Shown here: positions 18,416 through 26,602 of the stretch, one piece after another
Layout: each line of letters begins with the position of its first letter
Numbering within the stretch: the stretch's first letter is position 1
DNA from: Lachnospiraceae bacterium C10
Lineage (GTDB): Bacteria; Bacillota; Clostridia; Lachnospirales; Lachnospiraceae
Direction of reading: 5' to 3'
DNA length: 64,000 nt
Assembly: GCA_900100095.1 (NCBI GenBank)
Contig: FMTN01000023.1
Coordinates: 1-64,000 of the forward strand
The notes under the pieces: generated by a model
Databases searched by the model: none
Told to the model about the DNA's origin: nothing
What the model saw: only the letters and a program-made list of their open reading frames with translations
Translations under genes and position numbers: made by a program

Positions 18416-19035
18416 TACTTATCCTCACTTGCATTATCCTGCTGCTGACCGGCCTTCTTAAGAAGCTCTTCCTCTTTGTGTTTTACCTCATCTTCTCTCT
18501 TTTGCAGATCTTCGTCCCAGGATGCATATTCATTTTCAAGCTTGGTCTTATAATTCAGAATCGTCGGCGAATCGCTCGTAATCGTAATGACGAACATAAA
18601 AACAACCGCACCCAGTAATATAAGAACTACAACCAGTAACATATAAAAACGCTCTTTATATTTCTTAACAATGGTCTTCGTTCGCTCCACAAGCTGTGCG
18701 ATAGCCGCCTCGTCCGGCAACTCATCCTCCGCCATCTTCGGCCCGATCTGTTCCTTATTTGCCTTGACAAGAATCCGTTCCACATCCTCCTCATTCACCG
18801 CAGGATCGGAAAGAATCTCTCTGCGAAGTTCGGACAAAAAGGCATAGCCCAGTTCTGTTTCGAAAATTTCCTGTTGCATCAGCTGATGATAGGCCGATAT
18901 CACAGCAGAAATATTCCGCCCCTGTAACTGATGCCGAAGATAATTAATTGCCTTCTGTTCTTTTACAGCTTTTTGGGCAAGTTCAGCATCTTCAAACAAA
19001 AATTCTCCAACCTGAATTGCATGATCATTTGCCAT
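18415..19035 (-). CDS. Single-pass membrane protein of unknown function
   Basis: A 206-residue protein. The N-terminal 125 residues are soluble and helical (VKEQKAINYLRHQLQGRN, VERILVKANKEQIGPKM), then one strong membrane helix (FYMLLVVVLILLGAVVFMF, about 131-150), then about 50 charged residues likely to form a coiled coil (WDEDLQKREDEVKHKEEELLKK). No family is recognised. It is the first gene of the regulator/transpeptidase/kinase operon and ends in TAATG with the regulator, so it is probably a signalling accessory of the same system. Confidence 0.85.
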   Translation of the reverse strand: MANDHAIQVGEFLFEDAELAQKAVKEQKAINYLRHQLQGRNISAVISAYHQLMQQEIFETELGYAFLSELRREILSDPAVNEEDVERILVKANKEQIGPKMAEDELPDEAAIAQLVERTKTIVKKYKERFYMLLVVVLILLGAVVFMFVITITSDSPTILNYKTKLENEYASWDEDLQKREDEVKHKEEELLKKAGQQQDNASEDK

Positions 19036-19080
19036 AAAAGTCTCCTTTTCGCTCTCATTGCAAAATATACAACAACCATA

Positions 19081-19109
19081 AATGTAACATAGTTGGAAAA
19101 AAAACGCAA
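19081..19109 (-). promoter_or_regulatory. Promoter of the regulator-transpeptidase-kinase operon (TTGCGT-17-TACATT)
   Basis: Minus-strand TTGCGT at 19104-19109 and TACATT at 19081-19086, spacer 17, in the 80-base gap between the oadA terminator and the start at 19035. The match is imperfect but it is the best placed. Confidence 0.5.
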
Positions 19110-19117
19110 AATTTCTT

Positions 19118-19147
19118 AAAAAAAGCTCCCCGCATTACGCGGAGAGC
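19118..19147 (-). terminator. Intrinsic terminator of the sodium-decarboxylase operon
   Basis: On the minus strand GCTCTCCGC pairs with GCGGGGAGC (one G-U) around GTAAT, followed by seven T. It lies 20 bases after the oadA stop. Confidence 0.93.
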
Positions 19148-19168
19148 CCTGAGTCTTTACTATGTTGA

Positions 19169-20581
19169 TTATACCGGATAAGAACCGTTTTCTTTATCAG
19201 CAACTGCCGGATCCACCTTGGTCTGCTGAGCTTCTCTGTATTTGAAAAACTCCTCTGCTACCTGTGGGAATAATGCGTAGGATAAGGTATCCTCATCCTG
19301 CTGCTTGTATGGTGCAACTGCCTTCTCCATCTCCGGAAGCTGTGGATCCAAAAGATCCGCCGGGCGACAGGTAATTGCCTCACTCTTACGATCTCCAAGA
19401 ACCTTGTCAACCACTTCCGGGTTGAACGGCTTCTCAGTCTTACCGTACTTACCAAGGAGAAGATCCTTCGTCTGGTCGGTTGCAACCTTATAACGCTCAC
19501 CCATCAGTACATTGAATACCGCCTGTGTTCCAACGATCTGTGAAGAAGGTGTAACAAGTGGTGGCTCTCCGAGGTCTTTACGAACTCTAGGTACCTCCTC
19601 GAGTACCTCCTGAAGCAGATCAGACTTGCCCTGCTCCTTTAACTGGCCGATCAGGTTGGAAAGCATTCCACCCGGGACCTGATACATCAATGTCTTGATA
19701 TTAACACCAAGAACCTTGGTATCCAGACGGCCACTGTCGATATACTTTTGTCTGATCGGAGCAAAGTACTCTGAGATCTCTGCCAAAAGCTTCTGATCCA
19801 GTCCTGTATCGAATTCTGTTCCCTTGAATGCCTCTACCATTACCTCTGTTGCCGGCTGAGAGGTTCCAAGTGCGAACGGTGAAATAGCGGTATCGATGAT
19901 ATCACAGCCTGCTTCCACTGCCTTCATTGCTGTCATGGAAGCAACACCGGAAGTGTAATGTGTATGCAGCTCAATTGGTAAATCCGTTGCACTCTTAAGT
20001 GCTGTAACAAGCTCGGTTGCCGCTTTCGGTACCAAAAGGCCTGACATATCCTTGATACAGATGGAGTTTGCGCCCATCTCCTCAATACCCTTTGCTGTCT
20101 TCATCCAGTAGTCCAGGGTGTAGGCATCACCTAAGGTATAGGAAAGAGCAACCTGTGCATGTCCACCTTCCTTTACCGTAGCCTTAACCGCTGTCTCCAG
20201 GTTACGAAGATCATTTAAGCAGTCGAAAATACGTACAACATCAATTCCGTTTGCAACGGACTTCTGTACAAAGTACTCTACAACATCATCTGCATATGGC
20301 TTGTAACCCAGGATATTCTGGCCTCGGAATAACATCTGCAGCGGTGTATTCTTAAATCCGGCCTTTAATTTACGAAGCCGCTCCCATGGATCCTCATGAA
20401 GGAAGCGAAGGCAGGCATCAAATGTTGCTCCACCCCAGCACTCTACTGCATTGTATCCAACCTTATCCATAGTCGGAACAATCGGAAGCATCTCTTCTGT
20501 TGTCATTCTAGTTGCAATCAAAGACTGATGTGCATCACGCAGCACCGTCTCTGTAATTTTTAATGGTTTTTTCTCTGCCAT
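19169..20581 (-). CDS. oadA: Oxaloacetate decarboxylase alpha subunit / pyruvate carboxylase subunit B-like carboxyltransferase
   Basis: A 470-residue TIM-barrel carboxyltransferase. Hallmarks are ITETVLRDAHQSL near the N terminus, the metal-binding HTHYTSG, and the cobalamin-free HMGL-like fold through about 300, then the conserved PycB C-terminal domain. It lacks a fused biotinyl domain; the carrier is a separate gene in this operon. It moves CO2 from oxaloacetate to biotin. AAGGAGG stands three bases before a first ATG (20587) and nine before a second (20581); the second is preferred. It is the last of five genes and is followed by a terminator. Confidence 0.93.
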   Translation of the reverse strand: MAEKKPLKITETVLRDAHQSLIATRMTTEEMLPIVPTMDKVGYNAVECWGGATFDACLRFLHEDPWERLRKLKAGFKNTPLQMLFRGQNILGYKPYADDVVEYFVQKSVANGIDVVRIFDCLNDLRNLETAVKATVKEGGHAQVALSYTLGDAYTLDYWMKTAKGIEEMGANSICIKDMSGLLVPKAATELVTALKSATDLPIELHTHYTSGVASMTAMKAVEAGCDIIDTAISPFALGTSQPATEVMVEAFKGTEFDTGLDQKLLAEISEYFAPIRQKYIDSGRLDTKVLGVNIKTLMYQVPGGMLSNLIGQLKEQGKSDLLQEVLEEVPRVRKDLGEPPLVTPSSQIVGTQAVFNVLMGERYKVATDQTKDLLLGKYGKTEKPFNPEVVDKVLGDRKSEAITCRPADLLDPQLPEMEKAVAPYKQQDEDTLSYALFPQVAEEFFKYREAQQTKVDPAVADKENGSYPV

Positions 20582-20595
20582 TTTCATTATCCTCC

Positions 20596-21744
20596 TTAGA
20601 CACCAAAGATCGCCATAAATACACCGGCTGCTACTGCAGTTCCGATTACACCGGCTACGTTTGGTCCCATTGCATGCATTAACAGGAAGTTTGTAGGATC
20701 TGCCTCAGCACCGACTTTCTGAGAAACTCGGGCAGACATCGGTACAGCAGATACTCCGGCTGAACCAATCAGCGGGTTAATCTTGCCACCGGAAATCTTG
20801 CTCATTACCTTACCCACAAGAATACCGGATGCCGTTGCTACTGCAAATGCTACAAGACCAAGAACAACAATCTTCAGTGTACTGATATTCAAAAATGCCT
20901 CGGCTGAAGTAGATGCACCAACGGATGTACCAAGTAAAATAACAACAATGTACATCAGCGCATTGCTTGCTGTATCCGTCAACTGACGAACAACGCCGCA
21001 TTCCTTGAATAAATTTCCAAGCATCAGCATACCAACAAGCGGTGCTGTAGTTGGAAGGATCAGACATACAATGATGGTAACAACGATCGGGAAAAGGATA
21101 CGCTCTAACTGGCTTACCGGGCGAAGATTGCTCATATGAATCTTACGCTCCTTCTCTGTTGTTAATGCCTTCATGATTGGCGGCTGAATGATCGGAACAA
21201 GTGACATGTAAGAATATGCCGCCACGGCAATCGGGCCCATCAGCGCACTCTGTCCCAATTTACCTGCAAGGAAGATGGATGTAGGACCATCTGCACCACC
21301 AATGATCGCAATGGCAGATGAAGCCTGGTCTGAAAATCCCAGCAGAATAGCAATCAGGTATGCACTATAGATACCGAACTGCGCTGCTGCTCCAAGCAGG
21401 AAGCAGATTGGATTCGCAATAAGCGGAGAGAAATCTGTCATAGCTCCCACACCCATGAAAATCAGGGATGGAAGGATGGACCACTCATCTAATGTGTAGA
21501 AATAATACAGAAGACCACCTACACCGTTGCTTGTCTCCTCTGGGCTGGCAATAATATCCGGATAGATATTAACCAGCAGCATACCGAAGGCGATCGGAAC
21601 CAACAGAAGCGGCTCGAAGCCCTTACGGATTGCCAGGTATAAAAATACACAGGCAACGAGGATCATAATGAAGTTTCCACCCGTAAGATTCGCAAATGCC
21701 GTCTGATGGAGCAGATTGCCCATCGTCTCTGCAATATAACTCAT
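20596..21744 (-). CDS. Sodium-translocating decarboxylase beta subunit
   Basis: A 382-residue polytopic membrane protein of the OadB/MmdB/GcdB family, which decarboxylates carboxybiotin and pumps Na+ outward. Conserved pieces include the SAIAIIGGADGPTSIFL stretch carrying the key Asp, and GSAGVSAVPMSARVSQ near the C terminus. About ten hydrophobic segments can be counted. It sits between the biotin carrier and oadA genes. Confidence 0.96.
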   Translation of the reverse strand: MSYIAETMGNLLHQTAFANLTGGNFIMILVACVFLYLAIRKGFEPLLLVPIAFGMLLVNIYPDIIASPEETSNGVGGLLYYFYTLDEWSILPSLIFMGVGAMTDFSPLIANPICFLLGAAAQFGIYSAYLIAILLGFSDQASSAIAIIGGADGPTSIFLAGKLGQSALMGPIAVAAYSYMSLVPIIQPPIMKALTTEKERKIHMSNLRPVSQLERILFPIVVTIIVCLILPTTAPLVGMLMLGNLFKECGVVRQLTDTASNALMYIVVILLGTSVGASTSAEAFLNISTLKIVVLGLVAFAVATASGILVGKVMSKISGGKINPLIGSAGVSAVPMSARVSQKVGAEADPTNFLLMHAMGPNVAGVIGTAVAAGVFMAIFGV

Positions 21745-21761
21745 TTAGGAACCTCCTTCGA

Positions 21762-22121
21762 TTAGTCCTCATTCATTGTAGCAAGCAGATCTCCTGCCTC
21801 TACGGATGCTCCCTCAGCAACTTCGATTGAAGCTACTGTACCAGCCTTTGGAGCAACAACTGGTGTTTCCATCTTCATAACCTCAAGAACAACAACCGGG
21901 TCACCTGCATTGACATGTGTGCCTGCTGCAGCTGCAATCTTAAACACCTTACCTGCTGCTCCTGCCTCAATCTTAACAGAGCCTGCTGTACCACTGCTTA
22001 CAGGTGCTGCCGGAGCTGCCACCGGAGCGGAAGCTACAGGTGCAGAAGAAGTGCTTGCCCCCTTCTCTTCTACTGTTACGTCATATGCCTTACCGTTAAC
22101 TGTGATGGTATAATTTTTCAT
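21762..22121 (-). CDS. Biotin carboxyl carrier protein of the sodium pump
   Basis: A 119-residue protein with a short N-terminal strand region (MKNYTITVNGKAYDV), an Ala/Pro/Ser-rich flexible linker and a C-terminal biotinyl domain of about 70 residues. The biotinylated Lys is in EVMKMETPV, and the hinge glycine pairs are normal. It is the only biotin carrier in the operon, so it must serve both carboxyltransferases and the beta subunit. Confidence 0.95.
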   Translation of the reverse strand: MKNYTITVNGKAYDVTVEEKGASTSSAPVASAPVAAPAAPVSSGTAGSVKIEAGAAGKVFKIAAAAGTHVNAGDPVVVLEVMKMETPVVAPKAGTVASIEVAEGASVEAGDLLATMNED

Positions 22122-22138
22122 TTCATCATCCTCCTGGA

Positions 22139-22891
22139 TTAATATCTTCTCTTAATGGAGCGTACTACGAATGAATCCGTAGAAGCACCCGTACTTGCAG
22201 CGATTGCCGCTGTAATAACAGCAACAAGTTCTAAATCATCTGAGCTGTCCTGTGCCTTCTGTACTGCCACCTCTTCTTTCACCGGTGACGCCTCGGCAAC
22301 AGGTTCGCTGTTTCTGGACTCAAGCTTTTTCTGGATAAACGGAATGATACGGAATGCGTAAATAAAAATACTGATGATAATCAGAACACAGAATACTGTG
22401 ATCATTCCCATTAACACATTCAGTGCCGCCTTGCTCATTGTCTCAGCCTTTGTATAAACAGGCTCAAAATTCATAGCTGTTGGCTTCATGCTTGTCTTGT
22501 TATATACAAACACCATACGGGCATCGCGCTTTGAGAAGTCCATATTCAGCGTACAGGTAACTGTCTTACCTGCCACGTCCACCTTAAAGTCTGTATAACC
22601 GATAAAGTCACCGACCTTCGGTGTAACATCGATCCAGTTCTGAATGAGTTCCCCCTTCATGGCTGAATCCTTGTCATCCTGGTTATCCTTTGCCTGCTGG
22701 GTAAAAGCCTGTGAATACTGCTTCAACTCCTCAGCAGAAAGAGCCTGCAACTGATCGGCATAACCCTGCTGGACCGATTTCAATTCCGATCTGGAATGTC
22801 CACCGTAATCAGCTGTTTTGCTACTGCCACAGGCAGCAAAAAGAACCAGACAGGCGATCGTGGTAAGAAGGATCGTTAATTTCTTTTTCAT
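22139..22891 (-). CDS. OadG-type gamma subunit with extra lipoprotein-like N-terminal domain
   Basis: A 250-residue protein. It starts with a signal peptide and lipobox (LVLFAACGSS, Cys near 21). A soluble domain of about 110 residues follows, with QQGYADQLQALSAEELKQY and GDFIGYTDFKVDVAGKTVTCTL. The C-terminal part is OadG-like, with one membrane helix (VLMGMITVFCVLIIISIFIYAF), a charged/Ala-Pro tail and DLELVAVITAAIAASTG. Classical OadG is about 85 residues, so this is a much enlarged form with an outside domain. It probably anchors and assembles the pump. Confidence 0.88.
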   Translation of the reverse strand: MKKKLTILLTTIACLVLFAACGSSKTADYGGHSRSELKSVQQGYADQLQALSAEELKQYSQAFTQQAKDNQDDKDSAMKGELIQNWIDVTPKVGDFIGYTDFKVDVAGKTVTCTLNMDFSKRDARMVFVYNKTSMKPTAMNFEPVYTKAETMSKAALNVLMGMITVFCVLIIISIFIYAFRIIPFIQKKLESRNSEPVAEASPVKEEVAVQKAQDSSDDLELVAVITAAIAASTGASTDSFVVRSIKRRY

Positions 22892-22908
22892 GAGATCACC
22901 TTTCTTCC

Positions 22909-24288
22909 TTATTTGGTTGCATGCTTACGATATGCCTCATCCATCTTTTTGGTATAGAGCATCTCGTAACCTGCAATCAGGTATTTACGGGTATCTGCTC
23001 CATTAACAACACGATCGATATAGCCATGACGCGCTGCATTCGTGATGCCGTTCACCTGTGTCATAACCTCTGACGGTGTGGTGTCAAGAATCTTAGCTGC
23101 CGCCTTGGCATCCATAACTCCCATATCCGCATCGGATAAAGCATAAACAAGATCTGCTCTCATGGAAGCTGCCCCCATCAGAAGGTATGCTGTGGTATAA
23201 GCCTTTGCAACCAGTGTAATCTTTGGTACAGATGCTGACGCATAAGCCGCTGTAAAGGACGCTGCTGCTCTTGCAAGGCTTCTTTCTGCTGCGATTGAAG
23301 TCTCATATCCCTCTGTCTTGACAAGGCTGAGGATCGGAAGATCGAAAGCATCACAGAATTTCACAAAATCCGCTGCCTTCAAAAGACCGTCTGCGCTCAG
23401 ACGGGCCTCAAGCTCTTCTCCATCCTTTAAAACAGTATTACCGATTGTTCCCACCGTCATTCCGTTCAGCTTGACAAAGCCACAGGTCATTTCCGGTGCG
23501 TAGGCCTTCTTAACCTCTGTAAAGACACGGTTATCAGCAAGTTCTGTAAAGACAGACGCCGCATCCTGGTAGGACGCAGATATTCCCTCTGCTGCACGAT
23601 TCAGGTCATCGGTGCACTCATCAATACAGCCTTCCTCTAAATTAGAACCAGGCAGTATTGTTACTAACTTGCGAATCTGCTCCGCAATTTCGGCCTCTGA
23701 TCCGATTGCATCCACAACGCCGGCTTCCTGGGACTGAAATTCAGCTGAATCCGTTGCTACATCCTTATTTCCCGGAAGTGTACTCGGGGAATTAAAGAAA
23801 AGCTTTGCTGAATCGGTCATGTAAGTAAAATCAGCCAACGCTGTAAGGACAGACAATCCACCCCCGCAGTTGCCATATACTGCCATGATCTGTGGAATCA
23901 CACCACTTGCCTCAGACGCCTTTGCTAGAACTGCACCCAAGCTCTCTACAGCATCAACAGACTCCTGCAGACGTACACCTGTGCTGTCTAATACCCCAAT
24001 GACCGGTGCCCCCATCTTCAGTGCCCTATCGTAGACGCTGAGGATCTTCTTTGCGTGCATTTCGCCAATTGCTCCACCAAAAACAGTCGGCTCCTGCGCA
24101 AAAACAAATACCAGATTTCCATCAATGGTACCATGTCCTGTCACAACGCCATCAGAAGGTGTTTTCTCTGCGTTCACATTAAAATCGGTGCTTCTTGCTG
24201 TAACGGCTGCTCCAAGCTCTACAAAGCTGTTTGCATCCAGAAGAGCCTCGATTCGTGAAGTAGCAGATAAGGCTGTTCCATCACTCAT
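22909..24288 (-). CDS. Acyl-CoA carboxyltransferase subunit (methylmalonyl-CoA decarboxylase alpha-like)
   Basis: A 459-residue crotonase-fold carboxyltransferase. The N half has the GGAIGEMHAKKI and YGNCGGGLSVL oxyanion-hole regions and the C half repeats the fold (SLARAAASFTAAYASASVPKITLVAKAYTTAY). It transfers carboxyl groups between biotin and an acyl-CoA. The ATG at 24303 lies inside the ribosome site itself (ATGGAGGAGAAAACT), so the real start is ATG at 24288. It is shorter than MmdA (about 510). It leads the operon, so acyl-CoA and oxaloacetate decarboxylation appear to share one carrier and pump. Confidence 0.88.
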   Translation of the reverse strand: MSDGTALSATSRIEALLDANSFVELGAAVTARSTDFNVNAEKTPSDGVVTGHGTIDGNLVFVFAQEPTVFGGAIGEMHAKKILSVYDRALKMGAPVIGVLDSTGVRLQESVDAVESLGAVLAKASEASGVIPQIMAVYGNCGGGLSVLTALADFTYMTDSAKLFFNSPSTLPGNKDVATDSAEFQSQEAGVVDAIGSEAEIAEQIRKLVTILPGSNLEEGCIDECTDDLNRAAEGISASYQDAASVFTELADNRVFTEVKKAYAPEMTCGFVKLNGMTVGTIGNTVLKDGEELEARLSADGLLKAADFVKFCDAFDLPILSLVKTEGYETSIAAERSLARAAASFTAAYASASVPKITLVAKAYTTAYLLMGAASMRADLVYALSDADMGVMDAKAAAKILDTTPSEVMTQVNGITNAARHGYIDRVVNGADTRKYLIAGYEMLYTKKMDEAYRKHATK

Positions 24289-24323
24289 AGTTTTCTCCTC
24301 CATATTAATAGTAAATTATTCCA

Positions 24324-24343
24324 ATGCAGAGTAAAATCTGCAT
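24324..24343. promoter_or_regulatory. Palindrome in the leader of the decarboxylase operon
   Basis: A perfect 7-base inverted repeat, ATGCAGA and TCTGCAT around TTTTAC (minus strand), lies between the candidate promoter and the start codon. It could be an operator or an mRNA hairpin. The rest of 24289-24450 holds only the promoter. Confidence 0.5.
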
Positions 24344-24351
24344 CAGCGATT

Positions 24352-24380
24352 ATGATAACCGATTTTTTGTCAATTTACAA
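24352..24380 (-). promoter_or_regulatory. Promoter of the sodium-decarboxylase operon (TTGTAA-17-TATCAT)
   Basis: Minus-strand TTGTAA at 24375-24380 and TATCAT at 24352-24357 with a 17-base spacer. A TTGACA also occurs just inside the spacer but has no -10 at proper distance. Confidence 0.55.
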
Positions 24381-24450
24381 GGATTTGGCCCCCTATATTT
24401 GTGATGAATTTAACGATTTTTCTTGCAATTCTGACCATAAAAATCGAAAG

Positions 24451-24489
24451 AAAAAAAGAGCATGACAAAAACCTTGTCATACTCTTTTT
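24451..24489 (-). terminator. Intrinsic terminator after scpB
   Basis: On the minus strand GAGTATGACA pairs with TGTCATGCTC (one G-U), flanked by an A-tract before and seven T after. It lies seven bases after the scpB stop. Confidence 0.92.
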
Positions 24490-24495
24490 AAAGAA

Positions 24496-25065
24496 TTAAA
24501 CATCAACCTCAAGAGAAGCCTCCCGCTCGGCTTCCTCCTTAAATTCCTCCACCTGTACCGGTGAAAGAGACGGAAGATCCGAAAGGGACTTTACCCCGAA
24601 ACTCCTTAAGAACTGCTCGGTTGTTCCGAACAGCATCGGCCGCCCCGGCGCATCCATACGTCCGACTTCTTCTACCAGCTCATATTCAACCAATTTATTC
24701 ACCGCATGATCTGAGGATACCCCTCGGATCTTCTCAATTGCGGCTTTGGTCACCGGCTGACGATAGGCAACGATCGAAAGTGTCTCAAGCAACACATCGG
24801 TCAGTGCCACCTTCTTCGGTTGTTTTGCAATCCTAATCAGATAGGAATAGATGTCCTTTGACGTACACATCTGGTACGAACTTTCAAAGCGGACAATACG
24901 TATCCCCCGTCCGTTGGACTGATATTCATTTGATAATTCATCCGCAGCTGATATAATATCCTCCTCTTCCACTTCAAGAGCCCGGGCCATCTGATCGATT
25001 TCCACCGCCTTGCCCATGGTAAAAAGGATTCCCTCAACCGCCTGCTTAATTTGCTGTTTCTCCAT
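24496..25065 (-). CDS. scpB: Segregation and condensation protein B
   Basis: A 189-residue winged-helix protein that forms dimers and binds ScpA in the SMC condensin complex. The typical GILFTMGKAVEIDQMARAL, ALTDVLLETLSIVAYRQPVTKAAIEKIRG and GRPMLFGTTEQFLRSFG stretches are present. It starts eight bases after scpA and ends at a strong terminator. Confidence 0.97.
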   Translation of the reverse strand: MEKQQIKQAVEGILFTMGKAVEIDQMARALEVEEEDIISAADELSNEYQSNGRGIRIVRFESSYQMCTSKDIYSYLIRIAKQPKKVALTDVLLETLSIVAYRQPVTKAAIEKIRGVSSDHAVNKLVEYELVEEVGRMDAPGRPMLFGTTEQFLRSFGVKSLSDLPSLSPVQVEEFKEEAEREASLEVDV

Positions 25066-25073
25066 AACTTCCT

Positions 25074-25838
25074 CTATGCTGCAACCCTGGATACAATCTC
25101 AATTTCTCCGAAGGTCTCCTCCTGCTTCGCGCTGATCTGTCCGGTTTTCATTAATTCAAGGACAGCTAAAAAGGTAACGATCACCTCGGTTTTCGTCTTG
25201 GCGCTTTCAAGGATACTCCGAAAGGAAAACCTTCGATGCTCTGCTGCAAAATGCAAAAGATTTCTGGTCTTCTCTTCCAAAGAGACTTCTTCCTTCTTAA
25301 TGGAACCAAACCTAGAACGGATCGGATCCAGACGATTCTTCTGTCTCTTTAACACATCCTGAAAGATCAAATTCAGCTTCTCAAGGGTGATATCCTTAAC
25401 AAGCTCCTCAGGATGAACCGGAACCTCATAGGCTGCCACCGCATCCGGAATGGTCGGTTCTTTATAAAAGATCTCCTCTGCCATGTTCTGATTCTCGCGC
25501 AGTTTCTCTGCAAAGCACTTATACATCTTATATTCGAGAAGCTGCTGAACCAGTTCAGCACGCGGATCAAGCTCTTCCTCTCCCTCGGTATCGGATACCT
25601 GCTTGCGAGGGAGCAGCATTTTGGCTTTGACTGCCAGCAAAGTGGATGCCATCACAAGGAATTCACTCATAATGTTAAGATCGGCCTTCTTCATCTCATC
25701 AAGATATGCCATATACTGGTCTGTAATAAGAGCAATCGGGATATCATAAATATTCACTTTGTTCTTGTCGATCAGATGCAATAAAAGATCCAGCGGACCT
25801 TCAAAGACCGGCAACTTAATCTTAAGCTTTTCTTCCAT
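25074..25838 (-). CDS. scpA: Segregation and condensation protein A
   Basis: A 254-residue kleisin that bridges the heads of the SMC dimer. The opening LPVFEGPLDLLLHLIDKNKVNIYDIPI and the following EFLVMASTLLAVKAKMLLP are diagnostic; the C-terminal winged helix (TEVIVTFLAVLELMKTGQI) is complete. It follows the phosphoribosyltransferase-like gene by 24 bases and is coupled to scpB. Confidence 0.97.
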   Translation of the reverse strand: MEEKLKIKLPVFEGPLDLLLHLIDKNKVNIYDIPIALITDQYMAYLDEMKKADLNIMSEFLVMASTLLAVKAKMLLPRKQVSDTEGEEELDPRAELVQQLLEYKMYKCFAEKLRENQNMAEEIFYKEPTIPDAVAAYEVPVHPEELVKDITLEKLNLIFQDVLKRQKNRLDPIRSRFGSIKKEEVSLEEKTRNLLHFAAEHRRFSFRSILESAKTKTEVIVTFLAVLELMKTGQISAKQEETFGEIEIVSRVAA

Positions 25839-25862
25839 GCGAATAATACCTGCTTTATAACC

Positions 25863-26519
25863 TTATAGAGTAGAATATCCGTAACCGTTAACCACGGCTT
25901 CAATCGGAATCTTCTTTTCACAGAACGGGCACTTACTCGGATGATATGCCGCATATCCCGGAAGATCCTCTTCCGTAAACAGGGATATGATTCTGTGTCC
26001 GTTAATCTCTTTCATCGTTGAGAAAATGGAAGTAACTCCACTTACTCTTCCGCCATAATAAGATACACATTCCATCATGCGCTTCATTGTCTCACCGGTC
26101 GTAAGTGTTGCTGATAAAATCAACACATTCTTCCCTTCGATTGCAAGACGGTTATTCTGACGGAACATGAACTGATGAATGCTGTTCTCTTCCGGCGTAA
26201 TGATATACATTGTGTCATGCTTGTTGGTCATGTGGAAGCTTCCCTTTTCAAGTTCCTGTGCCAAGAAACCACCCAAAACTTCCGTACCATCAAGACAAAC
26301 AATGGTATCCACATCCTCTACCTGGTGAAGGAGCTTTGACCGAAGAGATGCTGCTGCATTCTCCGCCTCTTTCGCTCTCACTTTCAGTCTGGTAACATCA
26401 ATATAGTAATTGATATGGGAATTGCTTGTCGCAAAATGTCCCTGCACTGCATTGATGGTAACATTTCTGTCATCGCCAGAGTAGAACTTTGTCATACGCT
26501 CTTGAATCTTGTCTGTCAT
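25863..26519 (-). CDS. Orotate phosphoribosyltransferase-like protein with altered PRPP loop
   Basis: A 218-residue type I phosphoribosyltransferase-fold protein. The position of the PRPP loop reads VLILSATLTTGETM; in active enzymes the residues before the small TTG stretch are acidic (as in ED-x-x-TTG), and here they are Ser-Ala. A CPFC pair sits near the C terminus (PSKCPFCEKKIP). No other pyr gene is close. The fold call is reasonable, but ordinary OPRT activity is doubtful. It may bind nucleotides for regulation. A weak promoter (TGACAT-16-TACAAT, with an extended TG) could lie in the gap after dut. Confidence 0.78.
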   Translation of the reverse strand: MTDKIQERMTKFYSGDDRNVTINAVQGHFATSNSHINYYIDVTRLKVRAKEAENAAASLRSKLLHQVEDVDTIVCLDGTEVLGGFLAQELEKGSFHMTNKHDTMYIITPEENSIHQFMFRQNNRLAIEGKNVLILSATLTTGETMKRMMECVSYYGGRVSGVTSIFSTMKEINGHRIISLFTEEDLPGYAAYHPSKCPFCEKKIPIEAVVNGYGYSTL

Positions 26520-26602
26520 GTTCCCCTCCCTTTCTATGCCACACCCCGTAGCATCATGAGTTGTTAGGTACCAGACGATTGTACCATTTTTCGAACCTTA
26601 TG

